Assembly (NCBI GenBank): GCA_945643635.1
Contig: CALZFC010000029.1
Coordinates: 4,131,501 to 4,195,500 of the forward strand
Origin: Allodiplogaster sudhausi
Taxonomy: Eukaryota; Nematoda; Chromadorea; Rhabditida; Diplogasteridae
Reading direction: 5' to 3'
DNA: 64,000 nt
A program made the position numbers and the translations under genes. The notes below the pieces were generated by a model, which worked only from the letters and a program-made list of their open reading frames with translations, did not search any database and had not been told where the DNA came from. Position 1 is the first letter of the stretch. Every line of letters begins with the position of its first letter. Positions 1-11,559 of the stretch are shown piece by piece.

Positions 1-847
1 CTCACTGTTCATTCGATTTTTTTTGTCTGATACATGGATACGAGAGCCAGGAAAATGCAAAATATGGTTGTTTCGTGCTCCTTTAAAGGAGAAAATACTC
101 ATTCGAAAAAGTATTTCAGAAAAGTAGTTATAGAAATAATCGGTTAGATAGCTATATTTCGAGTGTGATCTTGTTCGATGCTGGGCTGTTCTTCTATTAC
201 GAAGTTCAAATAATTATCGCTCGATCGTTTCTGTCAGCGTAATGTGTGCTGAATAGTTGGAAGTGCTTCCATTTTCACTGGAAGAAGCTTTTCTTTCGTT
301 TTCACTTTACTTACGCTATTTATTTTATTCGTGTTTCAATTTGGACAATTCGTTTAGAGATATCTAAATAGTATACAACTCCAGGATTAAAGAGTTTAAT
401 AAATATTACATGCATTAAATGAAGTATCTGGCGAATAATTCTACAGTAGCGCTAGCGAACCGGTTTGAATGTGCGCGCTCAAAAAGTTACCTGTCGCTCG
501 GTCAAGAGAGCACGCGAAATAGGAGTGTTGCTCTGACCTGCAGTAGCTAATTCTCTGGTCGCCAGTTTTCACGTTGCTATTGCTCAGAATGTAATGACAG
601 AAAATCCCTCAAATTTTCTTTATATGTATGAATTTTTTCGCCAAGATGAACATATCCATAAAGAAAAAAATGTTAGGTTAATTCTTCCCCCGGATACCTC
701 CTTTAAAAAAGACAATCTTTAGTCATCGCATTAGATCTATTACATAGAAGTTTTTGACTATTTTTGAATATAATCATTGGAAATGTTGCACCGCTTATTG
801 AGTCAAACTCCCAGCATTAAAGGTGCAAGTCCACACAAATGGGTAAT
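1..847. other. No gene recognised; AT-rich flank
   Basis: I see no convincing exon here. A TTTAAAGGAG string near 83 and a CTCCTTTAAA string near 703 face each other and resemble the ends of the short palindromic repeats found at 48.3, 56.5 and 61.8 kb, so the stretch could be a decayed, interrupted transposon. This is weak evidence. Confidence 0.3.
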
Positions 848-3800
848 CTAGAAAAAGTAGCCGCCGCGACAGATGGCGCATAGGCTGTACAGCATACGAT
901 GACGACACAATAGCAAGGAAGGAGCGGGCGCTGGCGGTCTGTAGGTCCAGTCTGGATAAGGTCGTTCTCGTTGTTCTCTTTCTCTCTCGCGCTCCTTTTC
1001 TCTCTCGCGCTCCCTTTCTCGCTCTCTTTCTCTCTCCCTCTCGCGCTCTCTTTCTCTCTCCCACTCCCTCTGCCTCTCGGCCTCCCGAGCTCGCTCTCTG
1101 TCCTCTTCCATGGCCTTTTGTAGGCGAGTCATCTCAACACGCGCCGCCTTGTTCTCCGCTTCAATCCGACGCAGAATCTGAAGAAGAATTTGATTTAATT
1201 CACATTAAAATTCCTATTAGAAAAGATGGCCATCAATTAGAAAATCGACGGCTCTCAATTAATGGGCTAAAAATGAATTGGTAATTAATAATTATAATGA
1301 TTGATTAATTAATTAATTAATGATTACACCTCGGCCTGTTCCTGCATCTGAGCATCAAGACTCTTTCCTTTCTCCGTTTTCCACTTGAGCTTGTACTCGT
1401 TCGTTGTTAAGCTCCTCCATTCTAGCAAAGAGTTCCTGAAGCCAGCAGAAAGAGAGAGAGAGAGAGAGAGAGTGAGAGAGAGAGGGAGTTTACGCTGCAT
1501 ACATAATTATAAATTTCTAATATTTTATCGTCTTCTACTTTTAAATACATCATTATGTTCTTTACAAAATATGAATAAATTAACCATCGTTTTGATGAGC
1601 AGCTAATTCTCGTCCTCTTGCGTGCAGAAATGAACTTAAATTATTATTGTTATTATTATTATTGTTATTTTTCTTAATATACATACAGTGATGTTCCTCC
1701 AAAATGGCCTAAATGTTCCAATCAACGCGCATTAAATATCTCATTGCAGACACTTTGGACCACATTGATTCTGTTTTCATTGAAAAGGAAATGAAATTCC
1801 ACATACAGCACAAATATTACTTCATTCCAGATATGAGTTGGAAAGAAGTAACATGACTTGAAGTTTTAGTATGGCGCCATGCTCTAATATTTGAGCTTTA
1901 TTTTAACCCACGAAATATGGTCATCGTGCCCTCAATCATAGTGTGCTGGGTGTGGCAAAACAAGAGGATTCTAAATATATAAAGATCTTTTCATATAGTT
2001 TACTTCCCAACGAGCTAGGACTTGCGTGCCATTTGGAACATTGCGAGCGCAGCGTTCCAAATCGGCCATTTTGGCGGTACATCACTGTATATGTATGTAT
2101 ATATCTGGTCATTCAGAGTAATTAGATCTAAAATATGGAAAGATAAGAAGAAAAGACCAGGGCAACTAGAGCGTACCTCCACATCTCCTGGGTAGCCACC
2201 TGGAGCGCCAGCTCGCGCTTCTCATTCAGCTCCGTAGATGAGAAGGGAACGCCGGGTGCCAACTCCTGATTGGGTTATCATTTCACTCATCATATCCTTG
2301 GGAAATGAAAAGGTATTGCGCCGCCGGTCCAAACCATTTACCGACAATTTTGTTTTTGTGACAATTTTGTTTATGTGACAATTTTTTTGTTTATGTGACA
2401 ATTTTGTTTATGACAATTTTGTTTATGTGACAATTTTTTTGTTTATGTGACAATTTTGATCTTGTGACAATTTTGTTTATGTGACAATTTTGTTTATGTG
2501 ACAATTTTGTTCTTGTGACAATTTTGTTTATGTGACAATTTTGTTCTTGTGACAATTTTGTTTATGTGACAATTTTGTTTATGTGACAATTTTGTTCTTG
2601 TGACAAGTCGTCCGAAGATGGTCAGCACCTGGTACATGACGTCCGAAGATGGTCAGCACCTGGTACATGACGTCGCTGAACTTGTCTACGCCGGCCTGCA
2701 GTGCGATTCGCCTCGCGATCTGCGCATTCGCGTTAACGGCATCTTGCGGCAGGAGCCGTCTGTTCTGCGCGATGCACACAGCCATTGCCTGAGCATCAGA
2801 GAGAAAACTCGACGAATATAGGATACTCAATTTCCATTTTAGCTCTTTAGCTCCATCCTCGCGCCAACTCGCGCTGGCATCGCCCTGTCATTTCAAGAAC
2901 AATCATTGTACATACTAGTACGTAGAACCTACAATCACTGTACTTACAGAACTAATCGTGAGTTACAATCATTGTACTTGCAGTACTAACAATCACTGCC
3001 CTATAATAGTTACAATCATTGTACTCTAGTAGTACTTACAATCATTGTAATACAGTGATTGGTCTAGTAATCCAGCAGCGCCCTGAAATCATAACTTCAC
3101 GATCCGTTAATAAATAAATAAGTAAAACGGAATCGCTTGAATTTAACTTTTCATGAAAATATATAGTATTCAAAAGAATGAACAACCTCGAGCCTAGCTT
3201 GTTCAGCATAAAAGTATTCGAGAAAAAGGTTGAGGATGAAGCTCTTTCCCTGACGAGCCGATCCGGTAATGATTGCGATCTGTAATCCAGGTTCTTACTT
3301 TTCATTAATGATGGTCAACGGACTATATTTAAATCTCTACATGAATGCATGTATTCATTACTCACAGCGCTGAGCAATTTACAAATGGAGGCGATGCAAT
3401 GGGCAGGCCAATCGTGCCCTAGTGAAATTCCGTGATATGTTTACTCTATTCTGTATGAAAGAATTCCGTGCAAGACAAATGCAGGCACGGAAAATTAAAA
3501 GACATCATAAAGCTGGAATCAGCCTCGCGATTAATCTTACGTTGTGTCAATGACATGTCGTCGACAAAACAGTTGCGACCAATTTGTATGTCATTGACAC
3601 CGGTCAATGACAGAAAACAATACCGCCTCTCTTAATACACATGGGTCGCGACCAAACCAACTTGTGTCATTGACACGATCATGACCGCAGAGCAATACTT
3701 TGGTAGTCACGTCCACTCGGAAGACACCCATGGTCATGACCAAAATGTGATAGTACATATTTGTGAGAGACGCAGAGCGACACGCTCATGGATATGACCG

Positions 3801-4994
3801 TGGGTCGTGACCGAATTCACCATTTCGACTGAATGCATGACCGAATGTCCACTCTGTCCAATTTTTAACTGCGTTTTGCACAGGATGATTTAGCAAATAG
3901 TAATATTCACCCATCCACTTTCTGCTCGCATTCACCCACAAGCTTGATGTTGTATTATTAACGGAATGACGGATATTCATAAAATTATGATAGTTTAGTT
4001 TGAATTTGCAATTTGTGATAAGCAAGGGGCTAGGCACCAGCTCTCCAGATATTGCAAAAATACTGGTGTCAGTGACATGGTCATGACCAAAAACGGTCGT
4101 GACTGAATGTCGACGACATGTCATTGACACAACGTAAGATTAATCGCGCGGCAGCTGATCGTGAATCAATTCATACTTTTTCTTCGACGTTCAATTTTAT
4201 TTACTTTGTTATACCTATTGTTTTTTGATGTCCAGCTGTTATGTCTTGATATGCTTTTTTTCTCGAACGGGGGACTGGTTCAAGGACCCGTGTCAGCATC
4301 CGTCGAGATTTGATTGTGAGGCAGGCACAAGAGGTTCTTTGACGCTATTTTTGCTGCACTATTTATTAATCGAGTTAAACCAGTCAGTCTTCTTAGCCTT
4401 GGTAACTGAAAGGATCTAATTTTGAAATGAACGTAATCGGAGCTTTAAAAAACTTCGATTTAAAAGGAACGTTGCTTTGAACTCTTCTTTTTCATCCATT
4501 GTTACAGGATCGGGGTTGAAAGCTGCTCTCACTGAGAGAGCCTCTCAGGTGTGGCAATTTGGCAAAAACGGTTGCGGAGTGAGGGGGTAAAATCACGCGT
4601 GATGAAAAATTAATCATGTCGGGTGTTTTTATCAGCAATTGGGTCACGTAGCGAACCTAGCGGGCCCGGGATGGACCACAATGGACCGGGATGGACCACA
4701 TTGGACCGGGATGGACCACAATGGACCGGGATGGACCACAATGGACTGCAGCGATCCCAGCGCGGTGAATACTCATCATGAGGCAAGCTGTTGTGGTGAG
4801 CACAAGTGATTTAGATTGTACCGATTATAATAGTTAAATTAAAATTCAAGTACAATACGGCTGATTTTTGTGCTCGTTTAAAAGTAGAAGCTTGCCTCGC
4901 ATTTTGCGCCGGCCACCGTAACATGGCGATGCTCGAGCACCTGCCGCAGAGCCGGCTCGTTCAGCACGAGTCGGTCGCCGACACACGAGACGAT
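848..4994 (-). CDS. Guanylate-binding-protein (GBP)/atlastin-like large GTPase, GTPase core apparently deleted
   Basis: Six minus-strand exons were assembled by phase: 4994-4917, 3279-3187, 2884-2660, 2265-2177, 1435-1330 and 1177-848 (stop at 848). The second exon carries a P-loop, TGSARQGKS, matching the GxxRxGKS G1 motif of GBPs and atlastins. The third and fourth exons resemble the GBP helical domain (NANAQIARRIAL; FSSTELNEKRELALQVATQ). The last two form a charged coiled coil ending in a long Arg-Glu tract encoded by a GA microsatellite. The DxxG switch and the RD guanine-specificity motif are missing, because no exon for the roughly 200-residue core fits between 3187 and 2884. No start exon was found; it should lie above 4994, perhaps in an open frame near 5109-5345. 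Family known: interferon-type or membrane-remodelling dynamin-superfamily GTPases. Inference: a truncated paralogue or decaying copy that is probably GTPase-dead. Confidence 0.6.
2330..2605. repeat. Minisatellite, about 17-bp unit (GTGACAATTTTGTTTAT)
   Basis: About fifteen near-identical copies of a 17-19 bp unit lie in an intron of the GBP-like gene, immediately 3' (gene sense) of the third exon. Variants end in TTCTT instead of TTTAT. Confidence 0.9.
2610..2671. repeat. Perfect 31-bp tandem duplication across an exon-intron border
   Basis: The unit beginning GTCCGAAGATGG occurs twice back to back. It holds the end of the third GBP-like exon and the presumed CAG|GTGCTG donor, so that donor is now present twice. 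Confidence 0.85.
3526..4148. mobile_element. Non-autonomous TIR element (MITE-like), 623 bp
   Basis: Left end 3526-3565 and right end 4109-4148 are perfect 40-bp inverted repeats beginning CGCGATTAATCTTACG. The interior is full of short copies of GTCATTGACAC and GGTCATGACC, typical of subterminal transposase-binding repeats. No transposase is encoded. The element lies in the first recognised intron of the GBP-like gene. The CGCG at each end may be the target duplication rather than part of the TIR. Confidence 0.85.
4669..4746. repeat. 20-bp tandem repeat, about four copies
   Basis: The unit CGGGATGGACCACAATGGAC is repeated about four times with one A/T variant. It lies in a GBP-like gene intron. 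Confidence 0.9.
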
Positions 4995-5349
4995 CTATTA
5001 TGAGACTGTTATTATTAATAAATACTCATTTGTATTATCCTCGCAGCGAGTACGTGCAGATTAGAAGAAATATATTCAGATTCTCTGTCCCGCCTGTGCA
5101 AAGGCTATTCACTCTGCTGCTAAAGAAAATGTTGGCTCCAGGCTCGATCGATCTAAAGGAGAGTAAGAAAAATTTTTTAAGGGTGGTTCTAATCGGGATC
5201 TTTTAAGTTTAGACAAAACATTTTGAGGTATGACTGAAACCGAAAGAAACCTGCACTGGTCGCACGGACGCACGACAGCGCCGCTGGCCATAGCGCATCG
5301 TGAAGAAAGTAGGGCAAGACGGCTAATGTCGGAGTAGGAAGGCATATGT

Positions 5350-5680
5350 TTGTATGTATATTATATAAATAAAAACATAAATAAAAATAAAAATATAAAT
5401 AAAAATAAAAATATAAATAAAAATAAAAATATAAATATAAATATAAAGATAAATATAAAGATAAATATAAATATAAATATAAATATAAATATAAATATAA
5501 ATATAAATATAAATATAAATATAAATATAAATATAAATATAAATATAAATATAAATATAAATATAAATATAAATATAAATATAAATATAAATATAAATAT
5601 AAATATAAATATAAATATAAATATAAATATAAATATAAATATAAATATAAATATAACTATAAATATAAATATATCGATCT
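5350..5680. repeat. (ATAAAT)n microsatellite
   Basis: A nearly pure hexanucleotide array, cleanest from about 5434 to 5672, preceded by imperfect units. The open frame across it (Asn-Ile repeats) is an artefact. Confidence 0.95.
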
Positions 5681-6187
5681 ATCTTTCGGCCTCTCTCTCT
5701 CTGCCTCTCTCCCTACTTCTCTTTTTCTTACATTACCGTGAGAGGCGACTGCATGGTGCGATAAGAGTCGTTCACTTATGATAAGGCAACAACTTCCAGA
5801 GGCGGAAGCGCACGAAGAATAACATTAGAAATGCCACACCCTTTTCTTTCGTTGCAAGAGACTACAAAAATTACCTGGAAGTCTGCTATCAAAAATTCGA
5901 AGCTTGAAAAGAAGCTTATCGTTAAAAACTAATCAGAAAGACGAGAGACATAGAAAGAGAGTGAGCAAAGGAGGTGTGATATGATTGCATAAAGATTAGT
6001 TGTTAAAATCAATGCTCCCCTAACGTCTTGCTCTTTAATCGTCACCTTTTATTTGTTCTGCTGAGATTGCATAACTTGAAGTGCAATCGTACAAACTGAG
6101 AGAACTTTCCAATGTGGTCAGAGAAAGAAAAGAGAAGCGTTCTTTAGAGCACATGTTGTGGAAGAGCTCTCTCGTTCTCTGCCTTTC

Positions 6188-6223
<36 letters not shown>

Positions 6224-7060
6224 GCTCTCCCTCTTTCTCTTTTGCAATCTCTCTCTCCTCTCTCTCTTTCTCCCTCTCTGCGTTTTCAGACTCTGATAAT
6301 GCAACCGATCCTTCCCAAAAGGCACCTCATCAGGTGACCTTCGAAGGGGAACATCGAATGCACAAGAAAAGAAGAGAAAACGATACATTGAGAGCGAAAT
6401 GGCTGATGAGTAAAAGCGATAGGGAGCTAGAACAGATAGAGAAGAGAAGCCTTAAGGTTCACATTGTTTGATAAGGCGTTTCAAACTGTCGTAAACACGA
6501 AGAGGAAAGCAGAACGTAGTTATTTGAAGCATTTTCTTTGACACATTTTTAATAGAGGGAGGGGCATCTATGTATAGCTTCCCAATAACTCGAACTGCTT
6601 AAGAAAAGTTTATCTGTATAGATTACGACAATTAGTAAGTACATTAGGGCACCGGAGGGTTTTATGGGGATTCAGAAAGGCAGTTGGGGCTGCAGGGTCG
6701 GGCTGCCGGCTCACGGAGAGTCAAGGTGACAAACAGTTTTAGTGTATGTACGTCACAACATTTATTAAAATTAAGACCGGTGAAATACCGTGGCCCTAGA
6801 ATAAAAACGTCCTGCCAAAATGTTAAATGTTTAGTGTCTCGGCACGATTTCGCTTCAAGGCAGTCTTGCAATACTCTTTTTTTAATTGAAAAGTCTTGGC
6901 ATGAATTCTTTCGTACTGTAACATTTTGTAAGTGTCGTTTTTTCACTGCGCAAACTCATCGTGGGCTCTCAGCTTTCTCTCCTCAGAGATCCTCTGGCAT
7001 CGCATATAAACTACCGCAGTCGCGGGCGGGAACGCGTTGCTGATTTAAATTATGATTTAA
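5681..7060. other. Intergenic, no gene recognised
   Basis: The stretch contains CT microsatellite tracts (about 5690-5725 and 6193-6280) and otherwise unremarkable sequence. From about 7060 onward it becomes recognisably duplicated with 17,260-17,640. Confidence 0.5.
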
Positions 7061-7474
7061 CTTTAAACTAACATTATGAGTCATATAATTGTGAAGGAGA
7101 AAGCTGAGAAGAGAGCAGCAATAGAAGAAGGAAAAAAATAGCCAAAGAAAAAGCAAGCTAAATAGACGGCATTTATGTACATATATTCGCGGGAAGAGCG
7201 TGAAGAGAGGATCCCATCTAATCCCCCGGAAAGCAAGTGAAACAAGACTCACTTGATTGTGAGACTAGGATAGAGCCGCTCACGGCGAAACACTGTCAAT
7301 AACTGCCTTTCTCACAATCAGCGACAGGAATGCTTCCACTTTCCCATTTACATTACATATGCTGTTAGAACATCGTTAAATAAAGGATCTGTTAGGCATT
7401 ACAAACTATCTTGATATCAACACAATGAAAGCGTTTTTATTCATTAATTCCGGCAGGATGAGAGGGTCTTGGTG

Positions 7475-8159
7475 TTAAGGGCACAGGATGGTCAGGAGTT
7501 GCTTGATCGTCGCTTGATTTTCGAGTTCCTGTAAAGTTCCTGCCTATCGGAGCTCATTTCGTTACTAGTCAATCTCTTAGATCTACTATGAAGCATGCAA
7601 AGAAGCCATCAAATAGAATTCATACGTCAAAGTTGTCAATGCGCATGACGTTCTCTGTAACATTGTTCGCCACGAAGTTCAGCGACTCCACGGTTGCATC
7701 GGCGATGCCGAACGCGATAGTTGTCACGTCTGGAACACGCATAGATGAACAACTTGGATCTCTTTTTTACATGAGATTTACACAGGAAATGATAGAAATT
7801 TTGCACTTGCATATGTATATGCGCCTAGTGAATATGTGATTCTCACAAAAACAAAATAATAAATCGAGCATATTGCAAAATAATCGAATAGGAACTACTC
7901 TTCTCCGCCAGGTGCTGGCTGATTGTGAGGACACGTTGGTTGCTGTCGTCGTCAGCGAAACGGCAGTCAACCTGACCGTCAGTCATGACAATCAGCACTT
8001 TCTGTCTTTTGATAATCTTAAACAGTAATGTTGTTTTGTTATATTAAAAGCAACGGAACAAAACAGGAGAAAGCGGGTGAAAGAACTGCCCAAATTGTAG
8101 CCGTCGCCAAAGAAGTGCTTCCCCGAAAGTTTCATATAGTTAGACGTGCAGTTTATTGC
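7475..8159 (-). pseudogene. 5'-truncated copy of a secreted vWA protein gene
   Basis: Four C-terminal vWA exons remain: 8159-8087 (NCTSNYMKLSGKHFFG), 8016-7899 (RQKVLIVMTDGQVDC), 7739-7626 (DVTTIAFGIADATVESLNF) and 7528-7475 (terminal helix IKQLLTILCP, then stop). All open frames and splice sites look intact, and the 7739-7626 exon ends at GAC|GTATGA, so the apparent stop after it is intronic. The signal peptide, the DxSxS MIDAS exon and the first helix exon are absent. Upstream sequence is instead the plus-strand P2X7-C-like gene. Exons and flank (7060-8160) match 17,260-18,240, so this is a copy of that gene's 3' end. I infer it is a non-functional fragment. Confidence 0.75.
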
Positions 8160-8605
8160 CTGAATTTAAGACAGCCTGTCAGTAACCTGCGAGCACGGCC
8201 TGCCTTGGGGACTTTTCTTTCATTCAGCGCACGGAATGAAAGAAAATCGCAAACCTTTAACTGCTCGACGAGCTCTACAAAATGGACAGTATTACGATTT
8301 TTTTTTTACAAAACTTTTCGTTCGAGATACGCTACTACCTGTTTTACAATTCTTTTAATAATAGCTTTGTTCAAATGTAGTTTTTCTTCGTGATTTATAT
8401 ACCATTTAAAGGAGGCGAAAACTCACTTTTTTCGCTATGAATGTGATACCGAATATGTGTCCGGATTGTGATTACGAATGCATTAGCAAAGACATAGCGT
8501 TCAAAAGTAAAAGTTAAAGGAGTAATTTGCGTCTGAAATATGTTGCCTGATCTTCAAGGGAAATATTAGTGTGGTCACCGTACTTGAAATATTACATTTG
8601 TCGCC

Positions 8606-9547
8606 ATGGCTCAACAGGTCTGTAAGAAGTATAGGGTTACCAGCAACCGTGAAATAGTTTTCACCATCTCTGATTCGAGTACTGGACGGATACCGCCAAT
8701 TTAAAATTGTGAAAGATGCAGATCTATCTGTTCTTTTCCAACTTTAAATAAAATGTATTTTCATTGTTATTTCAGAATTTGTACTTTACATATATGTCTG
8801 ACATTCGTATCTGAACATTAATAAAGTTTTCATTGTCAGATGTGGGAACTCCAGCCCACAAGAGAGGAAACTAGGAATGCACGTGCAAATGTAGAGGAGT
8901 GGGAACGGCGGAAGAAGGCGAATACTTTCCGCGACTCTGTAAACATGGAAGAAGCAGCCAAATGCTCGTGTGGATGCTGCCCTGCGCGAGCAGATCAAGC
9001 TGAATACGACTACTGCTGCAAGTTACTATGGGAACAGGCACTCAAGAAGCTCGGAAGCCGACTTCGGGATGGGCTCGCCAGCAAGATGCCTGACCTGCAG
9101 GCATCATCATGCATCACCAATTGCACCGACTACGTGCACATGATTCTGAATGATGCGGTATGTACGCATCATTCTAGCTAGCAGAACAGGACTTATATGC
9201 TCCTCATAAAAAGGACAAATTTTAACTTTTTTATTAAAATATAGACTGCTATCGCATCCGCCGACATGAGCGAGTTCAACGGCTGCCCACAGGAAATAGA
9301 GGAAGCGAAGTTAGCCTAATTTTCTATTATTCAAAGCGTAATAGTACACTCATAAAACTTTCTTTTCTTCAGAAGGTGTCGATTCGGCGCTTATCGACTT
9401 TTTGTAGCCCGCTACGTTGGGCCTCTTGGAAGGCACATCAGAGTGCGATTGCCGGCGTGTGCAGTTCATGCCATCAGAAAAAAGTGGCCCAGCGCAGTCT
9501 ATAAAGGATTCATCGAGGGCGAGATTATTCCATCTGATGAGGAATGA
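8606..9547 (+). CDS. P2X7-receptor C-terminal (P2RX7_C) domain protein
   Basis: Proposed exons are 8606-8617 (MAQQ, Kozak-like GCCATGG), 8840-9157, 9245-9309 and 9373-9547, joining in phase to 189 residues. The first exon is the least certain; an ATG at 8840 would also serve. The protein has the layout of the zinc-binding cytoplasmic ballast domain of P2X7: CSCGCCPA near residue 48, a YCC pair, the SCITNC segment, then YRLFVARYVGPLGR and RLPACAVHAIRKKWPS near the end. There is no ion-channel part, so this is one of the stand-alone P2RX7_C proteins of invertebrates, of unknown function. It interrupts the minus-strand vWA cluster. A THAP gene starts 142 bp downstream on the same strand, and a joint transcript is possible. 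Confidence 0.75.
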
Positions 9548-9688
9548 GATTGTTGCTTTACAATGTTGATAAAGAATGTTTATTTTGTTACAGTTGATAA
9601 AGCAGACACAAACATAATCATGGTGAAAATAAGACCAGGAAACCTACTTCTCCAATGATACTACAGATAAAAAAGTGTATTATTCAAG

Positions 9689-10430
9689 ATGGTACTACGC
9701 GAGTGCGTATTATGCGGGGAGTATAAGCCACAAGAGTCCTGTCGATCCTTTACACAAGCGGAAGAACTGCGTAGGCAGTGGATCCGACGAGTCAGTCGAA
9801 ATGATGTCGACGCGGAGAGGCTCACCCGAGTCCTCAGCACATCTGCACGACGATATCTATGTGAATCACACTTTGCAAGGGATCAGTATCTGCCGGGCAC
9901 GAATATCTTAAAGCGAAATGCCCTACCAATCAATATGGTATGTTTAATTTGAAGTAGATTGGAAAGTTATAGGCGTATCAATTAAAAATTTCATCGCCAA
10001 ATGAATAATCTAGATTAATTTATGAAGTAACGCAATCATACTGACAGCGTGATGACACTCCGCCGCCGACACCGGCAGTTGATAAGCCGATGCCGCCACC
10101 GTCTCCAGCGCCCCTCTCCTTTGTACACAGCATCCGTCGTCCGAGTCGTGACGCTTCTCCTGTAAGTAAAACTAATTATATTTCAAAAGCAGAATCATGA
10201 GAAGAAAATAACTATTTCAGGACAAAGAAGGCCCGGAATACAAGTTTCCCCGAGCTATAGTAAATGACCAAGACGAGTCCAGCTATGTTTTGGTGGAAAA
10301 AAGTTGTTTGACATCGTTACTTGCGCACTGCACAAACTGTAATCGGCCCCAGAGAGACCTCTCATTCGTATACAGTGGCTTGTCTGTCAAAGTGGACTAC
10401 ACTTGCAAAAGATGTGGACCTCTCTTTTAG
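9689..10430 (+). CDS. THAP-type zinc-finger protein
   Basis: Three exons join in phase: 9689-9937, 10048-10161 and 10221-10430, giving 190 residues. Residues 1-83 form a C2CH THAP DNA-binding domain: CVLCGEYKP at the start, a conserved W, and CESHFARDQY, with a terminal LP in place of AVPTIF. Exon 2 is a proline-rich linker (PPPTPAVDKPMPPPSP). Exon 3 ends in a zinc-ribbon-like CTNC...CKRC pair and stops at 10430. THAP domains derive from P-element-type transposases, but no transposase catalytic part is visible, so this is a domesticated or stand-alone factor. It probably binds DNA; the target is unknown. Confidence 0.75.
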
Positions 10431-10508
10431 AAATGACATTCGTGAATATTGCTACCAGGCTAGTTTTTATTAAAATTAATAATTTATTTAAAAAAAATTT
10501 CATACCAG

Positions 10509-10778
10509 ATTCGCGCCGAGATGACGGAGACACCATTCGCGGCGGAGAAGAAGAAGCGAGCAGAGGCGCAGCGTCGACGTCTTCTCGCGCAGCAGCTGCA
10601 TTCGCACCCGCATCCATCCGATGCGCACCTGGAAGAGTCGAAGTATGACTCGGGCGATGAAGATGATGTCAATGAAGAGGAAATCGACTTTGGTGATGGG
10701 CAGAGAACCGTGGACAGACTTGATGAGCTTGCCCAGGATTTGAATGAGTCATTCGAAATTGACGTTGAAAATGACTAG
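10509..10778 (+). CDS. Acidic/charged terminal exon, possibly an alternative 3' exon of the THAP or P2X7-C gene
   Basis: An open frame follows a good acceptor (TTCATACCAG) and ends with a stop at 10778. It encodes a basic helix (EKKKRAEAQRRRLLAQQ) and then an Asp/Glu-rich tail (YDSGDEDDVNEEE). An in-frame ATG at 10521 could start a separate 85-residue protein. Stand-alone P2RX7_C proteins often carry a charged R/Q-rich helix and acidic stretch N-terminal to the domain; here it lies downstream, so exon order may be rearranged. A poly(A) signal follows at 10901. No function is assigned. Confidence 0.45.
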   Translation: MRAEMTETPFAAEKKKRAEAQRRRLLAQQLHSHPHPSDAHLEESKYDSGDEDDVNEEEIDFGDGQRTVDRLDELAQDLNESFEIDVEND

Positions 10779-10900
10779 GTTGTGGAGAACTCTAGAACTC
10801 AACAGATGTTATTTAAGATTACGTATAGAGAGAGAGAGAAAATCTTTCAGATTATTTTATTTATCGTAGGCTCCTTCTTGAGCGTTTCCATTGTCATTCT

Positions 10901-10906
10901 AATAAA
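10901..10906 (+). terminator. Poly(A) signal AATAAA
   Basis: It lies 123 bp after the stop at 10778 and before a T-rich run. It fits the end of the plus-strand THAP/P2X7-C transcription unit. Confidence 0.5.
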
Positions 10907-11084
10907 GCGGTTTTTTTTTGTTCCATATTGGGACAAATGAAAGATGGGAAACACAAAAAAAAAAAAAAAATACGGAAGAGATGACTCCAAAGTACGAATC
11001 CTGGACCGGCCAAATATCCTGCGGGGAAAGGAAGAAGGAAGCTTTTATTTTTAAAAAAAGTTTAGTTTTTTTGAAGAAAAAAAA

Positions 11085-11118
11085 ACACGCCTGCCTGTTT
11101 GAGAACAGGCAAGCGTGT
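11085..11118. other. Strong hairpin (15-bp stem, TGAG loop)
   Basis: The arms ACACGCCTGCCTGTT and AACAGGCAAGCGTGT are complementary apart from one pair and flank TGAG. It sits about 200 bp past the poly(A) signal, next to an A/T-rich run. It could be a transcription-end structure or a relic of a small palindromic repeat. Confidence 0.6.
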
Positions 11119-11559
11119 GTGGTAGGTGGAGCATTGACAAAAGAACTATCGTCATCTATTATGACACGCGAGTTGTTTGCTAAGAAGAGTTGGGAATAAG
11201 CGAAAAACTACAAATTAATAAATAAAATTTTTCAAAACGGGATTCAAAAACAAATAAAAAAACAAGGTTAGAAGCGAAATTATTTCCAATGACTTACAAA
11301 ATAAGCCTAGTTTTTAGGGGAGCGCTGTTGTGGGATAAACAACGATCAGTGTAAGAGGCTCGCTATTACAAACAACGTAGCCACAAGTTGGAAGCAAACA
11401 ACTCTTCCATAGTTCAGCTGGATTACCATGGATAAAGCATCTTGTTAGGATGAAGGATAAATGATATGCATCTTTTCAATGCACTTTACGAACCACTACA
11501 ACCTGATAATTAACTTGGAATGCACTAAAATAATGTGACGCATCTTTTCATACCTTCGT

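Noticed and set aside
3786..4130. 114-codon open frame
   Set aside because: It lies wholly inside the TIR element and has no transposase-like motif.
5350..5781. 143-codon open frame of Asn-Ile repeats
   Set aside because: It is the translation of an (ATAAAT)n microsatellite; no splice or codon support.
7601..7626. Apparent premature stop after NFDV in three vWA copies
   Set aside because: GAC|GTATGA is a splice donor; the true last exon lies further on, so the stop is intronic.
7588..7839. Plus-strand open frames over vWA exons, also at 12,592 and 17,640
   Set aside because: They are antisense shadows of the minus-strand vWA exons.
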